From: CAVIQK01 sp964613035
GTDB taxonomy: Bacteria > Bacillota > Clostridia > Christensenellales > DTU072
Assembly: GCA_964613035.1 (NCBI GenBank)
Contig: CAZTFQ010000007.1
Span: forward strand, 8,518 to 72,517
DNA: 64,000 nucleotides
Reading direction: 5' to 3'
Every line of letters begins with the position of its first letter. Positions within the stretch are counted from its first letter, which is position 1. Positions 26,538-34,978 of this stretch are shown here, in pieces. A program made the position numbers and the translations under genes. The notes beneath the pieces were generated by a model. That model was not told the DNA's origin, did not search any database, and saw nothing but the letters and a program-made list of their open reading frames with translations.

Positions 26538-27716
26538 ATGAAAAAGCAATCTAAAATAGCATTAACGCTGATTATAACGGCGGTGCTGATTATCGCGGTG
26601 TCGCTAATCGTAATTTTACAAGACGTCACGATAGACGAGGGAGTCGGAGAACTTAACGGTCGATACGGGACCGTTATCGCCGATATAGACGGGATAAAAG
26701 AAGCCAATCCGCGCTTCGTCGACATCGCGATGCTCGGCTCTCACGACGCCGTTACGGATACTATCGACAGGTCCGCTCCCATAGATTACAACGATAAGGA
26801 TAAAGCTCAGGGAGTGCTGGATCCGTTGATAGGGGGTATTTCATATCGCTATGCGAAAACGCAGACCGTCGATATAACTCGACAGCTCGGACAAGGGGCG
26901 AGGTTCTTTCATATCAAATGCACCGATTACGACGGAGAATGGTACGGCGCTCACTCCCATCTGTGCGGCAAGATGAGCGACTATATCACGCAATTGTTGA
27001 AATATCTGGCGTCCGACGAGGCGAAGGGAGAAATAATCGTCTTGTTGTTCCAGATCACCTATTTCGGCGAAGGTCGGAATCTGGATACGTTTAACGAATT
27101 TTTGTTGCAGACGACGTATGACGGGAAGTCGATATTCGATTACGTCTATATCGACGACGCCGACTCGTTCGACGAAGGAGACGGCGGAACGAGAGTAGGG
27201 GACTTAAGATATCGCGATTTGACTTTAGACGGCTCCGCCCCGGGAGCGGTGATTTTTTATCGCAGAGAATATGGTAAGTTTAAGCCCGAGTGGGAAGGTA
27301 AAGGAAAATTGACAAAAAAATGCTTCGATATGGACGCCTGCGCCGTACACGATTGGCATAACGGCATAGGAGAAGAGCGACTTATCGAAAAAATCAACGC
27401 CTCTTGCGATAAAATAGCCTCCGACGATAGTCTTTTGAGTAAGTTTAGGCTCAATCAGGCTCAGGCGTCGTTCGCCGTGCACGGAGCGGGAGAGTTCTTT
27501 TCGGTCATAGGGTCGTGGTCTCTCATACGTTTCGCGACGTCGTACAACGCGGCTCTTCTCGATAACGAAAATTTCGATAAATGGCTATCGGCAATGCCTG
27601 TTTTTCAAGTGGATTTTTGTAATAGCGACCATTATGATTTCAATAACCGCGTCAACGAAAAAATCAGAAAATTTAACGTCGATTTAGTTGAAAGCATACT
27701 TAATTATAAATATTGA
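26538..27716 (+). CDS. Membrane-anchored PI-PLC-like phosphodiesterase
   Basis: 392 residues from ATG 26538, preceded by GAGG. A longer in-frame start at 26490 would fall in the promoter. Residues 7-27 are one hydrophobic signal or anchor, no lipobox. The body resembles the phosphatidylinositol-phospholipase C X fold: AMLGSHDAVTD with a first catalytic histidine, and GARFFHIKCTDYDGEWYGAHS, which matches the second-histidine strand and loop. Such enzymes cleave phosphodiester-linked inositol or related lipids outside the cell. It has its own promoter and is likely a single-gene unit. True substrate unknown. Confidence 0.7.
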   Translation: MKKQSKIALTLIITAVLIIAVSLIVILQDVTIDEGVGELNGRYGTVIADIDGIKEANPRFVDIAMLGSHDAVTDTIDRSAPIDYNDKDKAQGVLDPLIGGISYRYAKTQTVDITRQLGQGARFFHIKCTDYDGEWYGAHSHLCGKMSDYITQLLKYLASDEAKGEIIVLLFQITYFGEGRNLDTFNEFLLQTTYDGKSIFDYVYIDDADSFDEGDGGTRVGDLRYRDLTLDGSAPGAVIFYRREYGKFKPEWEGKGKLTKKCFDMDACAVHDWHNGIGEERLIEKINASCDKIASDDSLLSKFRLNQAQASFAVHGAGEFFSVIGSWSLIRFATSYNAALLDNENFDKWLSAMPVFQVDFCNSDHYDFNNRVNEKIRKFNVDLVESILNYKY

Positions 27717-27741
27717 CACGGCGAAAATAAAAAGTTAAAAT
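27713..27741 (+). promoter_or_regulatory. Predicted sigma-A promoter for the esterase / alpha-galactosidase pair
   Basis: TTGACA at 27713-27718 overlaps the stop codon of the upstream gene; TAAAAT lies at 27736-27741 with a 17-base spacer. Expected start near 27748. Confidence 0.68.
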
Positions 27742-27751
27742 GGACTTGTCG

Positions 27752-27796
27752 TGCGAAGGTCGGACCTATAACGCATATCGCGTACCGACGTTCGCA
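27752..27796 (+). promoter_or_regulatory. Leader hairpin in the esterase / alpha-galactosidase transcript
   Basis: TGCGAAGGTCGG and CCGACGTTCGCA pair over 11 of 12 positions (one G-G mismatch) around a 21-base loop, beginning just after the predicted start of transcription. It could be an operator or a stabilising 5' stem; it matches no riboswitch class I know. Confidence 0.45.
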
Positions 27797-27824
27797 GAAA
27801 AACATTCAGACAGGAGACGGCGTC

Positions 27825-28655
27825 ATGATAATTGAAAAAATCGATCTTTATAACTATTTCGGCATAAAAAAGGGCAACGTGAGCGGAGGATATCTCAGTA
27901 CGTATTCCAGAGATTATCAAACCGAGATTAAGCGCAAGGTGCGTCCTGCGGTGCTGGTAATTCCGGGCGGAGCGTATACTATGGTTTCCGGCAGAGAAGG
28001 AGAGCCCGTCGCGCTCGGATTTTTGAACGAGGGCTATTCCGCTTTCGTCCTCGATTACAGCGTCAACGTCCCTTACCCGATCGCTTTTAACGAAGCGCTC
28101 ATGGCATTGGCTTATATCAGAGAAAACGCCGATAAATACTTTGTGGACGTAGAGCATATAGTCGCGATAGGTTTCTCCGCGGGCGGGCATCTTACGGGAA
28201 CGATCGCGACCGCAACGGAAGAAGAACTGAAGAGCGTCCCGTTTTCCGTATCCAAGCCCGACGCTGTCGTCTTGTCGTACCCCGTCGTCACTACGGGGGA
28301 ATTCACTCACGAGATGACTAAAAACATCATCTCGGACAACGAGCGTATCGACCTCGAGAAGCTGTCCGTAGAGAAGAGAGTCGACGGAAACAGCGTCCCG
28401 GCGTTCATTTGGCATACCTACGAGGACGGCGGCGTATCCGTAGAAAACTCCCTGATGCTAGCCGAGGCGTACAGAAAAGCGGGAGTGCCGTTTTCGCTGC
28501 ATATTTTCGAGAAGGGTTGGCACGGACTCAGTGTCTGCAACCGCGAGACGGCAGACGATTCGCCCGAACACTTCGCGCTTGCGCACGTGAGCAAGTGGCT
28601 GGAGCTGGCTATCGATTGGCTGAGAACGAGAGGCTTCGAAGTAAAGAATATCTAG
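27825..28655 (+). CDS. Alpha/beta-hydrolase, acetylesterase-like
   Basis: 276 residues, no signal peptide, so cytoplasmic. An oxyanion-hole motif (VIPGGAYTMVS) is followed by the nucleophile elbow GFSAGGHL; the acid is probably in WHTYEDGGV and the histidine in GWHGLSV. This is the BD-FAE/acetylxylan-esterase-like group. It lies 9 bases before the alpha-galactosidase gene; a role in removing acyl groups from imported galactosides is a reasonable inference. CAGGAG precedes ATG. Confidence 0.85.
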   Translation: MIIEKIDLYNYFGIKKGNVSGGYLSTYSRDYQTEIKRKVRPAVLVIPGGAYTMVSGREGEPVALGFLNEGYSAFVLDYSVNVPYPIAFNEALMALAYIRENADKYFVDVEHIVAIGFSAGGHLTGTIATATEEELKSVPFSVSKPDAVVLSYPVVTTGEFTHEMTKNIISDNERIDLEKLSVEKRVDGNSVPAFIWHTYEDGGVSVENSLMLAEAYRKAGVPFSLHIFEKGWHGLSVCNRETADDSPEHFALAHVSKWLELAIDWLRTRGFEVKNI

Positions 28656-28664
28656 GAGACGATT

Positions 28665-30842
28665 ATGATAGAATATATCGAGTCTAAGAGAGCGTTTTTA
28701 TTGAGCGGTAAGGGATATTGCTATGCAATGTACGTCAATCGGGCGGGCTTTTTGCAACAGCTGTATTACGGCAAGCCTATATCCGTAGGCGATCTCGATA
28801 TGCTGATATCCGTACACGGAATATCCGCGTCGCCCGATCCCGACGATATCAATTACGAGACTTTTACCGACAATATGCCTAGCGAATGCGGCTGTTTCGG
28901 CAAGGGAGATTATCGCCCTTCGACGGTTATAATCAATCGCGTCGACGGTGCGTCGATGAGCAGACTTAAGTATCTTTCTCACAGCGTGACCGCCGGTGCG
29001 CTCGACCTCGGCGACCTGCCTCATACGCGCAGCTGCGACGAAACGCTCACCGTTATATTGAAAGACGACCTTTCCGATACGGAAATAGCTCTCAATTATT
29101 CCGTAACAGCCGATTCTCCCGTTCTGGTACGCAATCTGGTCGTGCGTAACGTCGGAAAAGAGCCTATCGACCTTAAGAAAGCGTATTCTTTCTGCTTGGA
29201 TTTACCCGATTCGGGCAGATATTCCGCGATGAGACTTGCCGGCGGCTGGGCTACGGAACGTACCCCCAAGGTTACGCCTTTGACGGACGGTACCCTCAGA
29301 GTAGAATCTGCAGTGGGGTTTTCTTCCCACAGAATGAATCCTTTCTTAGGGATACTAGTAGACGATTGCAATGAAGACGGCGGCGAGTGCTACGGCTTTA
29401 ATCTGTTGTACAGCGGTTCCTTTGCATTGATAGCGGATACGTCGTATCAACAGCGTCTCCGTATCTGCGGCGGAATCAACGATACGATGTTCTCCTGGCA
29501 CTTGGAATCGGGGGAAGAATTGGTTACGCCTCAGGTCGCCATGTGTTATTCGTCGGGCGGTCTGGGAGAAATGTCCAGAGGATATCACGACTTTTTCCGC
29601 GATTATATAATCAATCCTAAATTTGCCTATAAGCATCATCCGATAGTCATCAACAACTGGGAAGGGACGTATTTCGACTTCGACAACGATAAGCTCTTCG
29701 CAATAATCGACGCGGCTAAGGATACCGGCATAGACACGTTCGTCTTAGACGACGGATGGTTCGGCGCGCGTAACGACGACAAGAGAGGCTTAGGCGACTG
29801 GTACGTCAACGAAAACAAGCTCCGCGGCGGACTTAAACCCGTCATCGACAGATGTAAACGTAACGGACTTAAATTCGGTCTCTGGTTCGAGCCCGAGATG
29901 ATATCCGAGGACAGCGACTTGTATCGCGCGCATCCCGACTGGGCTATCAAAAAGGACGGCGTCGAGCCGTGCCGTTGCCGCAATCAGCTTATACTGGACT
30001 TCACCAGAGCGGAAATCGTCGACTATATATTCGAGACGGTCTCGAAAATTCTCGGAGAAAACGATATATCTTACGTCAAATGGGACAGAAATAAGGAGAT
30101 GACGGAATTTTTCTCCGCGTCGCTTTCCTCCGACCGCCAGGGAGAATTCGTGCATAGATATACTCTGGGGTTCTATAACCTCGCAAGAAGGCTTCAGGAG
30201 GCTTTTCCCGACGTGTTTTTCGAAGGATGTGCGGGAGGCGGCGGAAGATTCGACGGCGGCGCGCTGTATTACTATCCTCAGATATGGACCAGCGACGACA
30301 CCGACGGACTGGAGAGAACTAAGATTCAGTGGGGTACTTCTATGTGCTATCCCGTGTCGAGTATGAGCTGTCACGTCGCGGCTTGTCCCAATCACCAGAC
30401 GGGACGTACGACTCCGTTCTCAACCAGAGGCGCCATAGCGTCTCTCGGCTCTACGGGATACGAGCTGGACCTCGCCAAGTTGACGGAAGAAGAAAAGCGT
30501 CTGGTCATAGAACAGGTCGCCGCTTATAAGAGAATAGAAGAGCTTGTGATTAAAGGAGACCTCTTCAGAATTTCGGATCCTTTTAAGAGTAATTACTTCT
30601 GTGAAATGCTCGTCTCTAAAGACAAGTCGAGAGCGTATCTCGTATGCGAAAGATTCCGCACGACGCCTTGCGAGCACGATATAGTGATGAAGCTAAAAGG
30701 TCTCGACGAGAACAAGACCTATATAGTCCTGCAGTCGGGAGTTAAAGCGACGGGAGCCGCTCTTATGAACGTCGGACTTCTCTATCCGCGCCTCTTCGAT
30801 TGCGAGAGCGTTACCCTCAATCTGGAAGAAGCCTCCGACTAG
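28665..30842 (+). CDS. Alpha-galactosidase, GH36
   Basis: 725 residues, the normal size of bacterial GH36 enzymes, without a signal peptide. It releases galactose from alpha-galactosides such as raffinose-type sugars. The core shows WEGTYFDF, DTFVLDDGWFGARNDD, LKFGLWFEPEMIS and the nucleophile motif YVKWDRNKEM; the acid/base aspartate is expected in the IWTSDDTDGLER region, and SCHVAACPNHQTGR is also family-typical. It pairs with the upstream esterase. Galactose could enter the sugar-acid operon at 22077-26405. Confidence 0.94.
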   Translation: MIEYIESKRAFLLSGKGYCYAMYVNRAGFLQQLYYGKPISVGDLDMLISVHGISASPDPDDINYETFTDNMPSECGCFGKGDYRPSTVIINRVDGASMSRLKYLSHSVTAGALDLGDLPHTRSCDETLTVILKDDLSDTEIALNYSVTADSPVLVRNLVVRNVGKEPIDLKKAYSFCLDLPDSGRYSAMRLAGGWATERTPKVTPLTDGTLRVESAVGFSSHRMNPFLGILVDDCNEDGGECYGFNLLYSGSFALIADTSYQQRLRICGGINDTMFSWHLESGEELVTPQVAMCYSSGGLGEMSRGYHDFFRDYIINPKFAYKHHPIVINNWEGTYFDFDNDKLFAIIDAAKDTGIDTFVLDDGWFGARNDDKRGLGDWYVNENKLRGGLKPVIDRCKRNGLKFGLWFEPEMISEDSDLYRAHPDWAIKKDGVEPCRCRNQLILDFTRAEIVDYIFETVSKILGENDISYVKWDRNKEMTEFFSASLSSDRQGEFVHRYTLGFYNLARRLQEAFPDVFFEGCAGGGGRFDGGALYYYPQIWTSDDTDGLERTKIQWGTSMCYPVSSMSCHVAACPNHQTGRTTPFSTRGAIASLGSTGYELDLAKLTEEEKRLVIEQVAAYKRIEELVIKGDLFRISDPFKSNYFCEMLVSKDKSRAYLVCERFRTTPCEHDIVMKLKGLDENKTYIVLQSGVKATGAALMNVGLLYPRLFDCESVTLNLEEASD

Positions 30843-30878
30843 TCGGCGACGGTGCGAAAAAAAGTTAAACAGGTTGTT

Positions 30879-30906
30879 AAAACGCTTGAGAAATCGAGCG
30901 TTTTTT
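30879..30906 (+). terminator. Intrinsic terminator after the alpha-galactosidase gene
   Basis: 10-bp stem AAAACGCTTG with CGAGCGTTTT (one G-U), 6-base loop, then a T-run. Confidence 0.88.
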
Positions 30907-30960
30907 CGTATTAATAGGACGATTGAAAAGAAAAATTTAAGTTTTTATTAAAAAGCGATA

Positions 30961-30990
30961 TTGACTTGTTAAGAGATAATTGTATATAAT
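30961..30990 (+). promoter_or_regulatory. Predicted sigma-A promoter of the flavoenzyme / aconitase X operon
   Basis: TTGACT at 30961-30966 and a perfect TATAAT at 30985-30990 with an 18-base spacer. Confidence 0.75.
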
Positions 30991-31023
30991 ATTCTTATCA
31001 ACCTTTTAAGGGAGTTTTTGCGT

Positions 31024-33078
31024 ATGAAACAAGAGTATCAATCATTATTCACGCCTTGGAAAATAGGCAACTGCGAGATTAAAAACCGCATCGTTATGAC
31101 TTCTATGGGTGGCACGTCCATATTCGGCTGGATGGAGCCCAATCATTTCGACGAAGAAGCCGCCCGCTTTTTGCTCGAGAGAGCCCAAAACAACGTCGGT
31201 CTTATCCTACCCGGCATCGCGCCCATAAGAGATATCCTCTTAGGCAAGTGGCTCTATCAGGGCAAAGGAAAGTTTAAGAAACTGAAAGCCTTCATGGAAG
31301 AATTTCACAAGACGGGAGCCAAACTTTTCGTTCAATTGACGGCGGGATTCGGCAGAAGCCTCGCCATCAACGATATTATGATTAAAGCTATCCACAACAA
31401 GACTCTGGGCAAGGTTCTTAAGCCCGTTTTGGACGTGGATTATCTGACCGCCAGCGCGTCGCGTACCCCCAACAGATGGGATAATACTTGCTGGTCGCGT
31501 CCTCTGACCGTAGAAGAAATACACGAGATGATAGAAGCCTTCGCCAAGACGTCCCTTCTTTTGAAAGAAGCCGGCGTGGACGGTGTGGAAATACACGCCG
31601 TGCACGAAGGATACCTCATAGATCAGTTCACGATGAGATACACCAATCTCCGTGACGACGAGTACGGCGGAAGTTTCGAGAATCGTTATCGCTTCCCCGT
31701 AGAGATAGTCAAGGCAATCAAAGAGCGTTGCGGAAAGGACTTCCCCGTCTCTTTACGTTACTCCGTTTTGTCCAAGACGAAAGGTTTCCAGGAAGGCGCT
31801 CTTCCCGGAGAAGAGTACGTAGAAGTCGGCAGAGATATGGAGGAATCGGAAAAAGCCGCCAAATATCTCCAGGACGCCGGTTACGATATGCTCAACTGCG
31901 ACAACGGAACCTACGACGCCTGGTACTGGGCTCATCCCGCGCCTTATATGCCCGACAACTGCAACTTAGAGGACGTGGAGCATATTAAGAAGTTTGTCGA
32001 TATTCCGGTCGTGTGCGCGGGCAAAATGACCCTCGACGCTGGTGCCAAGGCGGTAGGAGAAGGCCGTATAGACGCAATGGGCGTAGCGAGACAATTCCTT
32101 ACCGATCCCGAGTGGATAACCAAGCTTCTCGACGACGACGAAGAGTCCATTCATCCTTGCATACATTGTCACAACGCTTGCTTCAATATGGCGCATTACG
32201 AGGGCGTAGGCAACGATCAGTCTCTATCCGACAACGCCGGTATGGCAAGATGTGCGCTCAATCCTATGACGATGCAGTCAAAGAAATATAAAATCGTCCC
32301 CGCCAAGAAGATTAAAAGAGTTGCCGTTATCGGCGGCGGCATAGGCGGTATGGAAGTAGCCAGAGTCGCTACGATGAGAGGTCATAAGGTCACTATTTAC
32401 GAGAAGAGCTCCGTCCTCGGCGGCGTGTTCATCGCGGCAGCCGCACCGTCCTTTAAGGATAAGGATAAAGAACTCATCAAGTGGTACGAGAAGGAGATGA
32501 AAGACCTCGGAATAGAAATTAAGTTTAATACCGAGATAAAGGACGTCGATTCTCTCGACGCGGACGTCGTGGTCGTGGCAACGGGGTCCGTTGCGAGAAA
32601 GCTTCGCGTAAAAGGCGGAGAGAAGGCGATTGAGGCGTGCGATTATCTGCTCGGCAAAAAAGAAGTGGGCGACAGAGTAGTCGTCATAGGCGGCGGACTT
32701 ACCGGCTGCGAAATGGCTCTCGACCTCTACAATAAGGGTAAGACGCCTATAATCGTCGAGATGAAAAACGATCTCGTCGCGGTCAAGGGCGTGTGCCTCG
32801 CCAACTCTTCATACCTCAGAGACTTCTTTAAGCTACACAAAGTGGACGTCAGACTCAATACGGGCGTCGCGGAGATCACCGACAACGGCGTCATAGTGGT
32901 GGATAAAGACGGCAATAAAGAGCTCATAGAGGCGGATTCCGTCGTGGCAAGTATCGGTTATATTCCCGCTCCGATCGCGGAAGGCAAAGGAAAAGTCAAA
33001 CTGGTCGGCGACTGTAACGGCATAGGCAACCTCCGCACCGTCGTATGGCGCGCGTGGGACGTTGCGATGAAGATTTAA
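31024..33078 (+). CDS. Old-yellow-enzyme-type NADH:flavin / FeS oxidoreductase
   Basis: 684 residues from ATG 31024 (AAGGGAG 9 bases upstream). Layout is that of 2,4-dienoyl-CoA reductase FadH and relatives: an FMN-binding TIM barrel (about 1-370, with GVEIHAVHEGYLIDQF and DDEYGGSFENRYRFP), a 4Fe-4S site (CIHCHNACF plus the later ARCALNP), an FAD-binding fold (VAVIGGGIGGMEVARV) and an NAD(P)-binding fold (VVVIGGGLTGCEMAL). Such enzymes reduce activated C=C bonds. It heads an operon with both aconitase X subunits, so it probably reduces or makes an alkene linked to that dehydratase. The substrate is not known. Confidence 0.9.
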   Translation: MKQEYQSLFTPWKIGNCEIKNRIVMTSMGGTSIFGWMEPNHFDEEAARFLLERAQNNVGLILPGIAPIRDILLGKWLYQGKGKFKKLKAFMEEFHKTGAKLFVQLTAGFGRSLAINDIMIKAIHNKTLGKVLKPVLDVDYLTASASRTPNRWDNTCWSRPLTVEEIHEMIEAFAKTSLLLKEAGVDGVEIHAVHEGYLIDQFTMRYTNLRDDEYGGSFENRYRFPVEIVKAIKERCGKDFPVSLRYSVLSKTKGFQEGALPGEEYVEVGRDMEESEKAAKYLQDAGYDMLNCDNGTYDAWYWAHPAPYMPDNCNLEDVEHIKKFVDIPVVCAGKMTLDAGAKAVGEGRIDAMGVARQFLTDPEWITKLLDDDEESIHPCIHCHNACFNMAHYEGVGNDQSLSDNAGMARCALNPMTMQSKKYKIVPAKKIKRVAVIGGGIGGMEVARVATMRGHKVTIYEKSSVLGGVFIAAAAPSFKDKDKELIKWYEKEMKDLGIEIKFNTEIKDVDSLDADVVVVATGSVARKLRVKGGEKAIEACDYLLGKKEVGDRVVVIGGGLTGCEMALDLYNKGKTPIIVEMKNDLVAVKGVCLANSSYLRDFFKLHKVDVRLNTGVAEITDNGVIVVDKDGNKELIEADSVVASIGYIPAPIAEGKGKVKLVGDCNGIGNLRTVVWRAWDVAMKI

Positions 33079-33088
33079 GGAGATTATT

Positions 33089-34360
33089 ATGGAACTGACT
33101 AAAAATCAACAGGAAATATTAGACGGCTCTCAAGGCGAGGTCATGGCTAAGATTATGAAGACTCTCGTCATGTACGGAGAGACTTTCGGCGCGACCAAAA
33201 TGGTCCCCGTCACGTCTACCTACGGACATATTGTGACGAGCTTCGGCGTAATCGTAATCAAGGGCGTGTTCGACCTCATGGACAGACTGATAGAAGCAGG
33301 AGTGACTTCCAAACAGAAGTTCTCCGCAGACCCCAGACCCGTCGATAAAAACGTGCCTAAGAATCTTCTTCAGGATATCGTATTCAAGGTTATGTACGGT
33401 CCGCAAAAGAGATACGAGAAACAGCTTAAAGCTCTCGGACTGCTCTCCGACGACTCTTTCACCTGCGCGTGTTATTTCCCTGAAGTGGGCAATCGTCCTA
33501 AAAAAGGAGATATCCTCTCCTGGGCAGAATCGTCCGCGGTCAATTACGCCAATTCAGTACTGGGCGCCAGATGTAACCGTAACTCGGGAATAATAGAATT
33601 GTTCGGATCCATAGTCGGCTACGTGCCGTACTTCGGTCTCCTCACCGACGAGGGTAGAAAAGCGAGCTGGATTGTGGAGATCAAAACTTCAAAGAAGCCC
33701 GAAGCTCAGCTCCTAGGCTCCGCCATCGGAATGAAGGTCTTAGAGGACGTACCGTACATTAAAGGACTCGACAAGTGGATAGGCACGGAGCTCAACGACG
33801 AGGCTACGTCCTATCTTAAGGACTTCGGCGCGGCGACCGCCTCCAACGGTTCCGTAGGTCTATATCACGTGGAGAACCTCACCCCCGAAGCTGTGGAGAT
33901 GGGCGAAAAACTTATCAAAGAGGATGCCAAAGTCTTCGTTGTGGATGACCAAACTCTCGAAAACGTTAAAAACTCTTATCCCGTCATTTGGGAGAACAAA
34001 GAAGCCAAGCCCAAGCTCTGCTTCATGGGATGTCCTCATATGACTCTCGCTCAGCTCAAGGATTGGACTCATCGCCTCGAAGAAAAACTCGAGAGCAAGG
34101 GCCGCAAGAGAGTGACGATTAAGACGGTCTTCACGTCGGCTCCCGCGGTCATTAAAGAATTTGAAAAGACCTCCGAGTACGCTCGCCTCAGGAAGATGGG
34201 CGTAGTGGTGTCCTATATATGTCCTCTGATGTATATGAACAACCCCCTGTGCGCCAAGATGCCCGTCATCACCAATTCCAATAAGCTCCGCACGTATACT
34301 TCGTGCAGATACTATAGCGACCAAGAAATTCTCGATCAGATTACGGGAGGTAACAAGTAA
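33089..34360 (+). CDS. Aconitase X large (catalytic) subunit
   Basis: 423 residues, the size of the stand-alone aconitase X catalytic subunit (DUF521). Landmarks are ACYFPEVGNRP, the GARCNRNSG motif, CFMGCPHMTLAQL and the C-terminal YTSCRYYS, with cysteines able to hold an iron-sulfur cluster. Aconitase X enzymes are dehydratases: cis-3-hydroxy-L-proline dehydratase in bacteria, mevalonate 5-phosphate dehydratase in archaea. Its stop overlaps the small-subunit start (TAATG). The substrate in this organism is open; a hydroxyproline-type acid is one guess. Confidence 0.88.
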   Translation: MELTKNQQEILDGSQGEVMAKIMKTLVMYGETFGATKMVPVTSTYGHIVTSFGVIVIKGVFDLMDRLIEAGVTSKQKFSADPRPVDKNVPKNLLQDIVFKVMYGPQKRYEKQLKALGLLSDDSFTCACYFPEVGNRPKKGDILSWAESSAVNYANSVLGARCNRNSGIIELFGSIVGYVPYFGLLTDEGRKASWIVEIKTSKKPEAQLLGSAIGMKVLEDVPYIKGLDKWIGTELNDEATSYLKDFGAATASNGSVGLYHVENLTPEAVEMGEKLIKEDAKVFVVDDQTLENVKNSYPVIWENKEAKPKLCFMGCPHMTLAQLKDWTHRLEEKLESKGRKRVTIKTVFTSAPAVIKEFEKTSEYARLRKMGVVVSYICPLMYMNNPLCAKMPVITNSNKLRTYTSCRYYSDQEILDQITGGNK

Positions 34361-34797
34361 TGGAAAAGATTTTTTCGGGCAGAACGGTAGTCCCCGGGAC
34401 CGTGACGTTAAAAGCACTGGTATCGAGAGAAGGTTTCAATACGCTGGCTTCTTTCAAAGATTGCTCCGAGGGTAAAAATATTTGTACGGACCAGAACAAT
34501 CGCGACCTGTACGGAAAGTCCACCGTGGGAGTGGCGCTGTGTCTTCCTCAGACCATAGGCTCCACTACGGGCGGTATGGTGCTGTACAATTCCGCCGTGA
34601 TAGGATGCAATCCCGGCGCGATGTTATTCTCCAAGCCTATCGATTCTCTGGCGGCTGCCGGTGCGATTTTGGCTTCCGTTTGGACTCCCAACAACATCCC
34701 CACCGTGGACGGACTGGGAGACGAATTCCTCGCGTACGTTCAGGACGGCGACGAGATAGAGATAACTTCCGACGGTAAAGTCATCGTCAGAAGATAA
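34360..34797 (+). CDS. Aconitase X small (swivel) subunit
   Basis: 145 residues matching DUF126, the swivel-domain partner of the aconitase X large subunit. The conserved serine loop is visible in LPQTIGSTTGGMVLY, and the N-terminal SGRTVVPGTV and the C-terminal DGDEIEITSDGKVIV are typical. Both subunits together make the active dehydratase, with the swivel domain closing over the iron-sulfur site. It is the last gene before a strong terminator. Confidence 0.9.
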   Translation: MEKIFSGRTVVPGTVTLKALVSREGFNTLASFKDCSEGKNICTDQNNRDLYGKSTVGVALCLPQTIGSTTGGMVLYNSAVIGCNPGAMLFSKPIDSLAAAGAILASVWTPNNIPTVDGLGDEFLAYVQDGDEIEITSDGKVIVRR

Positions 34798-34821
34798 ACC
34801 TTCGACTTAACTAAAACGGAC

Positions 34822-34853
34822 CTCCGCGGCGAGTATCGTCGCGGAGATTTTTT
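34822..34853 (+). terminator. Intrinsic terminator of the aconitase X operon
   Basis: 11-bp stem CTCCGCGGCGA with TCGTCGCGGAG (one G-U), 3-base loop, then ATTTTTT. Confidence 0.92.
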
Positions 34854-34910
34854 ATATCGCCAAAAGGGAAATAAAACAGTAAAAAATCAAAGCGAAATTT
34901 TTTCATCCCG

Positions 34911-34938
34911 TTGACAATCGATTTTCAAAAAATATAAT
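34911..34938 (+). promoter_or_regulatory. Predicted sigma-A promoter of the FliB-like gene
   Basis: Consensus TTGACA at 34911-34916 and TATAAT at 34933-34938, spacer 16 bases. Confidence 0.75.
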
Positions 34939-34978
34939 TATTTTTGTGGACGATCGTGTCTTAACGGGGGTGAAACAT

